From assembly GCA_030141605.1 (NCBI GenBank), contig JAQGDQ010000737.1, forward strand, positions 40,409 to 104,408: a stretch of 64,000 bases of DNA, written 5' to 3'. Below the pieces are notes generated by a model. The model was not told where the DNA came from. It made no database searches and saw only the letters and a program-made list of their open reading frames with translations. The position numbers and the translations under genes are program-made. This DNA comes from Tubiluchus corallicola. Its lineage: Eukaryota > Priapulida > Priapulimorpha > Priapulimorphida > Tubiluchidae. Shown here piece after piece: positions 40,901 through 52,900 of this stretch; the first letter of the stretch is position 1; the number at the start of each line of letters is the position of its first letter.

Positions 40901-43900
40901 GTTCTAATTTTAGATAGAAAATAAAAATTGTGTTTCTTTTAAAACTGCGTCTTTCTCGTATTTTGATTTTAAACACAAAATTAAAATATAGAATCAATTC
41001 GTTATAAATCATTTAGTATGTGTCACGGCACCTTTTTATGTACTTACTCCCCCTAACTTCAGAACCTGGCTACACCTCTGAAACTAAAAGAAGTTGGTGT
41101 TTTTTTACATTTTTTTGAAAAGCTCAAAAAGTTCTTTCTATCCCGTTTACCAGAGTAAGCAATTCTCTCTTTTCACTTGGTCATTTGTTTATCGTTCAAA
41201 TGTCTGTGATGGTCATATTTTCATGCCCAATGTACTTGTTACGCAAGTTACAAATTCAATTCCATTCGAATTTATTTCCTGGCAGCGAATGCTCATCCTT
41301 AATTATGTGTATAATGCAGAACTAATATCAAGAATCCACTACTACTGTACATTAGCAAACACATTTATCTTACTTGCATTTTTACTCTTCTAACACGCTA
41401 TTTGTTTATGGACCGCAGTTTCGTGCAGCCGCTGTAATTGAAACGGAAGCCAGCATTAAAGCGACTAAGATTCTCATCATACAGCAGAAGTACCTTCTAG
41501 CCTCGGATTTTTTGAAGAACGTGCTTTTTATCAATCTGCCTCTTACGGAAGATGAAAAGGTGTGTTTAATGTTTAATTTGAATTAGTTAAATATTTGGTA
41601 TGTAGAGACACCGCCGTATTTACGACCATCCAACCGACGAATATTCGGACATACGAACAGACGAACATGCATCAAAATAATGATGGCAAACACACTGGTT
41701 CAGTTTAGCAGTACAGTTTATAACGGTAATCATAACGTATTTTGATGTCTTTATAATATACTCACGCCGAATCCTAGTGTCGTGAACTGATTCACAAGTT
41801 TGTTTATGAACTTTATAAACTTTAGCAACATTATAACTTTACAGCAGGTTAGACTACAGTGAATCATTTTCTCACCTGACTGGTTACTGACATGCATTAC
41901 CCAAGGTTAACCAGTTTCAACTGATTCGAGCTGTTACAGTTTTAATCTAGTAGTCACAACGTAGTGTACAGAAAAGAGAGTCAATAATAAAGTGTTTGTG
42001 CCACTTAAAGGAGTTTTGGTTTATGTTGCTACATATATTGACTGTGCCTTTTTCACACCTAGTGGGAAAATTCTTCACTGAGAGTTTACATCAACTCTGT
42101 CACCACTCTCAAATAACCGATCCTCGTCAAGATTTATAGCACGTGTAATCACTCCTAACATTCCGTAGTGTTACGCAGGTTCATTGGTGCTAGTAACCAA
42201 TCACTTTTCGCATCTGCCAAACATCCTGGTAACCACGACGGCGACGGCGACGTCGAAACTGCTGGTCACGTGCGGTGCTTTCCGCAAAATAACAATGTTG
42301 TGCGTTACATTTTTCTGCGTTTTTCAGTTTTTGTACGAAAATTGACTGTTACATCATGGTTAATGGCAAGCATAAGTCAAATGATCCTAGTAATAATGAT
42401 GATGATGATGATGATGATGATACTAAAGATCTTAACGATAGAAAAATAACACGTGTTCACTTCTGCTCTATCAATATTGACTTACGAACATATTCAATAT
42501 ACGAATTGCCTTCCGAATCCTGTTGCTTCTTAGTATCGACTGCAAAATGTTTTTTAAGTTTGTATATTAATTTTATAGTAAAAAATGATAAGTCTAGCAA
42601 CTGCAGAATGTGTTAGTCCATACACAGTGGTAAATTTGGTACAGTAAGAATCGAATCCAGAGATGTACACTGCAATGTCGCGAACATATTTTATCTTGTG
42701 CATTGAGAAAAATACATCCCCGAGTATCCTACCTGTTAAGGGCCTTAAAAGACAAGAAAACGGTACCTAAAGTAGGTTTCGGAAAAATATCCTTAAGAAA
42801 TTATGTTACTTTATAAGCAATTTTTTGCGTATATCGTACTGGTGTTGAAAGGAATTTTCGTTTGTTTTCATTTTAAATTTCTGGCAATACTGTTCTGACA
42901 TTACAAGACGTCATATACGCACAACGTAAATCAGGGAAAGAAAAGGAAATGTTAAACTATGTCTTAGAAAACTTTCCATGCAAAATTATATTACTTGGCA
43001 TTTCGCTTAGCTGCTGTAAAGATTTATGTAACTAGAAAAGAAAATTAGTAATTAAGTAAAATGTTTTCACCAATTAGTAAAATGTTGTTGACTTACCTCC
43101 AGGGTGCGCCACTCACTAACCAAAAAAAACGTATTTTTAATCTTATTGACAAGATACGGAAATTTAAAATTTTACTTAGTTAGTGACGTGTGCACTACGA
43201 ATGCTCTGATTATGTTTTGAAACTTTACTCAAACTTACATCTAAATTTGTTTCAAATGATTTCTCGTCAAAATGGCTGCGTCTAACAGTCATCACGGGAG
43301 TTTAAATTTACACATTTTATACAGCGTTACTGCGACGCAAGTCCTGTATGCAAAAAGGCAGACCGTAAGCGGTATAAAATTACAAAACAAATTTTTTAAG
43401 CTTTGTGTATGTGAAAGGTTTTCTTGTCCTTTGAGATTGTTCAAAAATCAATAATTTGTGAAGTCATTATTCAATGAAAACATTGTTATTATTGTTTTTG
43501 CAGATTCAGAGGTATTGTGCCTTATCTCAGCTCTATACTCAGATTGGCATGGAAAGAAAAGCGGCTTTTTTCAAGCGTGTCGCTGCGATGCAGTGCGTAG
43601 CTCCGACGAACAAGAATCCCGCTTGGAGTCAAGTGAGTTTATTTGCAGGGATGAGAATTTTTCGCGGACACGCAGAATTCCGAGTATTTGGAAGACCAGT
43701 AGTGTCATTTTTGTAACTTGGATTCGTTGAGAAAATTTTTCCGGACCCAGTACATTATTTCACAAGCTGACAGCTAGTTGGCGGGCCGTCACTTTGTTTA
43801 CATCACGTACATCAGTGTAACCACGTGTAGATCTCTATGTATAAAGATATAGAATCAATTGTGCGGAGTTATTTGAGTCAATTGCAGACAGTTTTTATAT

Positions 43901-46900
43901 ACTTTTGCATAGGAGCGCCCAGTACTTAGGCGTTTTTGAGACAATTAGATATCATGTATCCTTGATAGTTGGGTATTTTAAATTACGCATGAACAAGGTA
44001 ATTGATATTTTAAGTCCACTTAGAGGCTCTCTATGGTCACAAAATTACAATTTGTTGCTTCACCCCCTTGAACCCCCATAGGGACTTTGCCCCTCAACCC
44101 CATTAGGGGCCTAGGCGGCCCCAAAACCCACGGCCTGTTTCAGAGTTTGTCATTCTCATCCCTGTATTTATCGTTCAGTTACTCAAACTAAACTTGCCTC
44201 TCGTACTTCCTACTTGAGCAAATTCATCATGGAAACTAGTTTTTTCTGCGTTGAAATTTGTTAGAAGCAAAACAGAGAAGTTTTTATTGTAAGACAAAGA
44301 AAAAATCATACTGTTTACAGTCCTTCGTGTTCTTAGTGAAATGCCCCGTTAACATAAGAAGCATTAGGCCCATTTCACACTGAAGATGCAAGGAAACATG
44401 ACGCAAAAAATTGCTGTCAGAAAGTTTTCTGAAAATTTTGTGCTTTTCTCGAAATCCCATGTTCATTTCACAGCGAGACAGCACCAGTTTTTTTTCCTCG
44501 CGTCCAGTTAGCTGCAGCTACTTTGTAAGTTTTACAAAGTACAACTAATTGTGTTAGTCAATGTAATATCAGGCCTTTTTGTTTTTCGTAGTTCTGCTAG
44601 ACACTTCAAAATCTGAAAATATACATGTATAAAATAAATATATACATGCGTTTTTGCTTCTTCACGAACATAGCCATCGATAATAAAACATCAAATCATC
44701 AGTGTATTAACAGAGAGATTAAATCTTATAATTTTATGCTGAAATGTGTTAATTGTTGTTCGTTAAATAAGAAAGAAGTAATTGAGTAGTTAAATTTAAG
44801 GCTGAATTTAGTGAGGATTCCGGAAAGTGGAACATGCAGTAATTCTACCATGCAGCAAAATTCCTCACGAGGAGGATGCACAGCTTCTAGCTGGCAGCAG
44901 AATTTTCCCTCGGGGAATTTTTGCCGCTCATGCTCTCTGCGAAATTCACTACAGAAGCCAATTTTTTTCTTTTTTCGTGAGGAATGTTGCAAGGAATTTC
45001 TCCTCGAGTCATTTTGCTGCGCATCCTCAGTGTGAAATGGGCCTTATGTTCCAGGTTTATGATATCACTGCAAGTAACATAAGTGACCTGAGAGCCCTCA
45101 GTTGTTAGAATGTTATGGCTATTAGAAATATGTTTGTTTATTTATTGTATCGTGAACAAGTGAGCATATTTAGTGGACATCGTAGCAAAGACACTAACTT
45201 GTCATTCAACTAATGAGAAAATATTCTTAAAGCAAAACTGGACCCAATCTTAAACTGCAGGTCAAAACAATTGATTCTTTAAAATATGGAAAGGAAACAT
45301 ACTATTTTTTTCAAAAATGACTTGCGTGAAAGAGTTATTACCACACAAATACAATTTCACATTCGCACCACTAGTTCTTCGCTGTTACATGCATTTCGCC
45401 GTTCGCTAGTTAGACGGGCACTGGCACCTGTATTTCAGAAACGCATTGCACAAAAAACAGGTGCTGTACTTCTCATTTGAGATGTGTTAGTTTGTGATGA
45501 ACTGCACACGTTCGACAGCTCATGCGTGTAAAGCGGTAAATTTGTAATTTTAATTTTTACTTTACAACTTGTCTAGTTTTAGTACAACACACTGAATATC
45601 TAACAGTAACACTGTACTTCAATTTTTGCTTTTGCAATCATGTGCAACATGCTCGCGGAATAATTTTGGTGTTGAAAATTATGTTAGTTTGTGATGTCAT
45701 CAGTAGTTGGGCTCACTCATCGTTAACTAAGACTTTAATCTATTATTTAATTATCAGAAACACCTTTGCAGTATTAACTGTGTTAAAATGTATACTTTTA
45801 TCAGACTTGAAAATGGATGAGTACGTGAAAAATTATCCTATCTTCATTTAAACGATTTAATCTTCATTATTTCAGTGCTACCACTTATTACTTGAAACCC
45901 TGAAAGGTTATAGGCTCTCACTCAATCCGAAGGAGATCGCACAAACTCACACTGCCGGATGGCCCGTGATACAGATCCGCCTCCTCCACGAACTAGTTGT
46001 AACGTCAAAACGGATGGGACAGACGGCAGCTGCTATAAGGTATTTCTGTGTTTTTGGTGCTTCTCCCAAGATTTGGCAGTCTCTTGTTTGTGGTTTAGTA
46101 AAGTTTGTGCTTTCACGTTGTTTTTGTAGGCATTTACAGATACTTTCACATTGTTTTTGTAGGCATTTACAGATACTTTCACATTGTTTTTGTGGGCATT
46201 TACAGATACTTTCACATTGTTTTTGTAGGCATTTACAGATACGTTCACATTGTTTTTGTGGGCATTTACAGATGCTTTCACATTGTTTTTGTAGGCATTT
46301 ACAGATACTTTCACATTGTTTTTGTGGGCATTTACAGATGCTTTCACATTGTTTTTGTAGGCATTTACAGATACTTTCACATTGTTTTTGTGGGCATTTA
46401 CAGATGCTTTCACATTGTTTTTGTAGGCATTTACAGATACGTTCACATTGTTTTTGTAGGCATTTACAGATGCTTCTGCACTGCATGTCTGACCAATTCA
46501 CGAGTGAAGAGAAGAGAGAGTTGGCCGTTACTCTGGAAAGTCTCACTAGTAAAACAGAGGGCACTGCTACCCCTATAGCTCTAGACAACGGAATCATTCT
46601 ACCTCCAGTACCTTTCACTAGGCTTCCAGTCATCAGGTATGATCTTAATTTTCCGAGAGTTTGGCTTCATTTTTATGTTTTTCTGTGTTTATTGCAACAG
46701 CGAAGCCCGGGCGCGCTAACCGTGTTTATTCAATGTTCAGCATTTGTGCCGTTGTGAAATTCATACGGTATTCTGCTCTTAGTCAAACTAGCACGTGTCC
46801 AGCAATTAAGTAGCATTAATCAACAGTGGTTTTCTTATGCAGCAACCTATTGCAAGCGTGTATATTTGGCAAGGTACAGTACGTAAACACTTGACCCTAA

Positions 46901-49900
46901 TTAATACTAAATGACAATTAAACAGTCATTTCACTCACTTGCCTGTAAAATGAAACAACCATATACAGTGTGAGCAGGATGCTCTCGAGACTAGGCGGAG
47001 GAGCTGCACAAGCAGCCGAGGGCTAGAGGGCGGAGGAGGTTAAGTGACCCAACAGCCATGTGTAGAGGAGTAAACCTTCCAAATCAGGAGTGGAGCCCCG
47101 AAGGCGGACCAGTGCAGCATGCTCACTGACTCCGGCAGCTCCTGCAGCCAACCTGGTGTCAAACGCATCGTTCCGCTTTCCTTTGGACTACACCAGGGAG
47201 GAAGAGAGGTTGTTCCTGAGGATCTCCATACACCTTGCCCAGGCGTGCGTCCTGGAGACGTTCAAGGATCGCACTGCTCAGCCACAGTCAATGCTGCAGT
47301 TCCATCAATGTGATCAATAACTGTCTATCTTGGTGCACACTCCATTGTCTTCCGAGACAGAAGGATGCCAACCAACAACAACAATATAACAGTAACAAGT
47401 TCGTTCAACAGACTAAAATCTACTTTAGCAGCTGTACATGCAGAACGGTTATGAGAAAAGTTTTAACTTTCGATGCGAATTTGACTAAGAAGACGTGAAT
47501 CCAGCAAACGGGACTTAAATTTCAACTGCATATCTTAAAAAATAGACAAACGAGCTACCAAAAATATGTTTCATTTTTTATTTTATTTATTTCAGAATTT
47601 TTCAATTTTTATAGTAGTTTGTTCTATAAAAATTATTTCGATGCTGTTACGTTTCGGTGTTAGTTTTCTATGTTTCGTAAATTTCGATTTTGGTTTGTAA
47701 TTTTAGTTTCGGTATCATCCCTGAAAGTACGTTATAGTAACTACCATTATACAGGTGCTGTACTATTTTTTACTATTTTCAGATCATTTAGGCTACAGAA
47801 TTTAGCTCCTCACCTTCGGCCGCACAGCTGGAAGAAAAAAGCGGATGCGTCTGCACCTATGAATAGTCCTTTTATATATTCTCCATTCCAGTTTGGTCCA
47901 ATTAAAGAACGATGTAGGGGTGACAGCTCTAAAACAGGTAGTTAATTAATATATTAAACAATGTAAACAATGTAGAAGCTTAATTTAAACAACGTAAACA
48001 ATGTGTGAGGTTAAATTAAACAATGTAAATGATGTATAAGTTTAATTTACACAATGTAAACAATGTATAAGGGTAATTTAAGCAATGTAAATGATGTATA
48101 AGCTTAATTTAAACAATGTATAAGCTTAATTTAAACAATGTAAATGGTGTATAAGCTTAATATAAACAATGTAAATAATGTGTAAGGTTAAATTAAACAA
48201 TGTAAATGATGTATAAGCTTAATTTAAACAACGTAAATGATGTATAAGCTTAATTTAAACAATGTAAATGATGTATAAGCTTAATTTAAACAATGTAAAC
48301 GATGTATAAGCTTAATTTAAACAATGTAAACAATGTATAAGCTTAATTTAAACAATGTAAATGATGTATAACTTTAATTAAATAATGTAAATGATGTATA
48401 AGCTTAATTTAAACAATGTAAACAATGTATAAGCTTAATTTAAACAATGCAAATGATGTATAAGCTTAATTTATACAATGTAAACAATATATAAGCTTAG
48501 TATAAACAATGTATAAGCTTAATTTAAACAATGTAAATGATGTATAAGCTTAATTTAAACAATGTAAATGATGTATAAGCTTTGAAAGCAAACTCTCTGA
48601 AAAGAAATGGGCAAGGTAATCTAGTGGTTGTGGCATTCGGATTGTAGGCAAAAGGTTCTTGGTTTGAAACCAGCCCAGTCTTGACTTTTTTTACAATTTA
48701 GTTTAGTTTTACAATAAATATCAATAATTGTGTTTTATCTACGAAATTCACGTGAAAAACTTACACAAAACTTGTCTTGCTTTTCTATTTTTTATTGATT
48801 TTTTATTTTCAGAGTTTGAATGGGTCGATGGTGACTTGTGCGAGGTCTCTATTCAGGTTTACAATCCAATGCCTTTTGAGCTTAATGTCAAAAACATGGT
48901 AAGTTTTCTAACTGTCAAATTCTGTGCATACTTGAGAATTGTATAGGGTGGTGCAGAAAAAATGAGCCAGAGTTTAGACTACGATAATATTAGTAGCAAG
49001 TGCCCCGCAAAATTGAAATTTCACAGCATGATGTTATAATGCGGTGAGTTATGGCTGTGAAAGTTACAGGTTTACAATTTTACGTTACGGGTTTTAAGTT
49101 GTCACCGAAAAAACTTTGCACGTTTCAAATTCAAAACAATTTTCAAAACAACTTTTATTTTATGCTTTTTCATTCTTTTTTAAGAATATGGTTTACCTAT
49201 AAATTTATTTTTAACACAAATTAACTGATCATATAAAAAATTTATCGAATTTAAATTATGTTCAATTATTTAACAGGCAACTTTTCATCGTTATTTAATC
49301 TGCCTTGTTAATCAGTGCTCAAATTAACCTATTTTATTGCTGAATAAAGGGTAGACGACTTGACGATTTTTTAATCAATTCATTACCCTATCTCGTTAAC
49401 TTTACATTTACTTTAATTAATACATTTATTACTCTGTTTATCTTTATATATTTTTCTACATGTACAGTGTTCCCTCGCTACTTTGCGGTTCATTTATCGC
49501 GGACTCGCGGGTTTTCAAAAATATTAATGTAAAATATTTATCGCAGTATTTTTGCTGTTTCGTCACTTTTTGCGGTACTCCGTCTAAAGTATTTTTGCAC
49601 ATGCGTAGTACGTATTGCACAGTAATGTATAGATTTGATGAATTTTGCATAAAAAAATCACAAAATGTATAAAAATATATTAAAAATATTAATTCTAACA
49701 TTAAAAGAATATTATAAATCATAAAAAATTACCATTTACAGTAAATAGTGTATTTATTCGGCGGATGAATACACACCAGAAACGAAATGTAGTATTTGCG
49801 CCCACTTGAGATGCTACTTGCTGACGTGAGATTGTACACAACATACGATTGGTTGATTGATGGAAAGCGACCAACCAGAGAATGCTGCTCTGTATCCCAG

Positions 49901-52900
49901 TCGCTGATTGGCTCCGGTACCGTGCAATTTGTTTTCTTTCGTAGTGCGCACCTACCCCCTCTCAGCTCTTCCATTTCATGTTAGCACCCGACTGTGTGCG
50001 TAGTTATAAAGACTTAAAATAATGTATAACTACTAAAATAAGTATAGCATACTTACTTCGCGGAAATTCACTTATCGCAAGTGGGCCTGGAACGGAATGC
50101 TCGCGATAAGTGAGGGAACACTGAAATTGTGGTAGATAAAAATTCAAATTTATTTGGTTTGAATGCCAGCTACAACCATTGACTGAAAAACAGCCACATT
50201 GACGTATAAAGTACTCACTACATGCGCGCAAAACAGTAAAGAAATTAACCATTTCTTATCATGGTGTTTTACCACAGAGAACAAAGCAGCAATGAAGATT
50301 TGTTGCCAAGAAAAAATGTCCATAGATTACAGTACACAGAACCAACCTTCGAGCGACATTTATTGCATTTTAATATACAATTAAAAATATTAAAATCACA
50401 ATAGAAAATAATCTCATGCAATGCTTTGCTTAACAATGTAAAGGAAATTTAAATATTTTTTATCTCCTGCCGAACGAACGTTGCTGTCGGCGTATCTCAA
50501 AAAAATACAAGCTGGTGTATGCTGGGCAGCGTGAATGCCATTAACGCAAGCTGTGGTGAAGGTATGCGTTGTAAAATTTCTACAGTTTGCTTAGAAGTTC
50601 CATTATTCTAATGTTGTTTTTAAGTGTGTTTGTCTGGAAATTAGTCATTCGATCAAATTTAAAGTGGTTACATTGTTTTAATCTATAGGATTACGCCTTA
50701 AAATGTGTAAGTAATGAACATTAACTGTGTAAGTAATTATTTTACAGATTTTTGTTGACTTTTAGGTATGCATATAAACTTGCTAGCACATAGTAGGTGC
50801 CGAACTGGTTACTTAGTTTATATAGTTCCCTCTATAAGTTAAAAAAAGATTCTGAAGCACCTGGCGGGAAAAGTGTTCATATTGCACGGAAACCGGATGG
50901 CGTCATTTTTCATCTAAAATGATCGCGCGCATGCGTAATGTAATCACGACTTTAAATTGATTTTGCTAATTACACGAGATGCTTATCACAATTTTATTGC
51001 CGAAACCTTTTAACATTTTTCCCAAATATAAGTTCAACTTCCCGAGAGACTTGGCTTTTGTTTTAAAGAGAAAGTGTACAACGTTTGATGTAGAGTGACT
51101 AAGGGTAAAAATTGTTGAGTGCTGAGACCAAATCGCACTCAAAGAAGTAAAAAACTGAGTCAGTTGTTGAAAAAAGTGCCTTGGTGTAGTTTGCAGTGAA
51201 AACTGTGGACACATTAAACATCTGCTGTAAATTTTGATTCTCAAGCGATTCTGTCATTTTCTTCCTATAATATCATGATCACAACTTTGGCACATTTTTT
51301 TGCACCATCCGATATGTAATGGTTGTGGCACGACTGGTATCTATCCACGATCAAGGTATTAATAGCCCATTGTGTGTGATCTGATGACATGTTTTTTTGT
51401 ATTCTTTTGCTCAATGTTGACACATTATTCATCAGTTTTTCTAGACTGTTTATGAACAATTCTTGTTAAAAACTGCTTAGTATTTTGTATGTGTGGTTTG
51501 GATGGCAGTAAAGTGATCTATGTGAAATAAATGACATATGACTGATGGTAACAGTCTAATCATTTTTACAAACCTTTTTCCTTGCTTAGACATAGACATA
51601 GACATAGACATAGACATAGACATAGACATAGACATAGAACATTTATTTTCTCCAATTAGTTTAACATCAAAAGTTTTAACATCATTAAGTAATTATAATC
51701 CCGGAGCAGGGCAGGGAAGGACCATAGGGCCATCTAGTCTCCTGCCCTTTTATATAAATAGATTAGTCATATTAAAAATTAATGGTGATGCTGCAGATAA
51801 CAAAAACAAAAACAAATAAGAGAAAAATAATAATAATAACAGTATAAATGATACAAATTAGCCAAAAAGAACTGAGAACAAAAAATAGTAAAGTTATATA
51901 CCTAAATCAAAACAAAATAATTCAATTATCTACAATACAAACAATACAAACTACCACAATACAATACAAAAACGATACAATACAATCCTAAAGCAATTAG
52001 GATTATTACATGTAGTAGTTTCAAATGGGGTCTTATTAACGGGAATTTGACCACGGTTAGTGAGTAAAGTTAAAAAACTGAGAGTATGCAAAGAAAAAAT
52101 AAGCATAAAAAAGTATGATATAGGAAAATTTATGAGAAAAAGTAAGTATGAGAAAGAGCAACAAGGAGATGAAGAGAAAAAAAGAAAAGAAAAAAAACTT
52201 GCTAGATTGCTTATTAGTCTTACAAGTTATGTACTACAGGTATATCCATTTAGTAGGATTTTTGTGTATTCTTTGGAAGCAGAAAATAAGTGCATGTTGC
52301 AGTGAGTGTTGCAGAGAGTGTTGCAGTGAGTGTTGCAGAGAGTGTTGCAGTGAGTGTTGCAGAGAGTGTTGTAGTGAGTGTTGCAGAGAGTGTTGCAGAG
52401 AGTATTGCAGAGAGTGTTGCAGTGAGTGTTGCAGTGAGTGTTGCAGAGAGTGTTGCAGTGAGTGTTGCAGAGAGTGTTGCAGGGGGTGTTGCAGTGAGTG
52501 TTGCAGAGAGTGTTGCAAAGAGTGTTTCAGTGAGTGTTGCAGAGAGTGTTGCAGGGGGTGTTGCAGTGAGTGTTGCAGTGCTAAACTGATAATTTTAGCC
52601 ATAAATCAATCTAGTTCTTTCTTTGTTAAAGTGTTTTTCTTTCTTTAGTGTCTGATTTACGAAGGAGGTTCCGTTGAAACGTTTCCATCTTCCTTATCAG
52701 TGCCTCCAGAATCAGGACCATATCCGGTCAACTTGCTTTCCTGTCCCAAACAACCTGGACTAATGAACATTATAGGTAAAACAAATTCTTGTCATTAGAG
52801 TTTCTTTTGATAATATAATTAGAAATATGATTAATTAATTAATTAACAGTATCATTGTACTAATTGATCTATAGTTCTATGTGTATGCATTTTTTATTTT

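Noticed and set aside
42168-42449. Frame over a (GAT)n run
   Set aside because: Low-complexity coding illusion in intron 6; the TRAPPC9 exon phases leave no room for it.
46033-46578. Other-frame and minus-strand repeat proteins over the 33-bp array
   Set aside because: Frames in arrays divisible by three stay open automatically. Only the frame continuous with TRAPPC9 exons 8 and 9 has outside support.
47090-47320. 76-codon frame in the GC-rich insert as a host exon
   Set aside because: It sits inside a compositionally foreign block with a retrotransposon-like tail and does not fit TRAPPC9 phase or family sequence.
52148-52648. Cys-rich repetitive frame resembling a metal-binding or secreted protein
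   Set aside because: It is entirely due to the 12-bp repeat; the flanking sequence has no gene signals.
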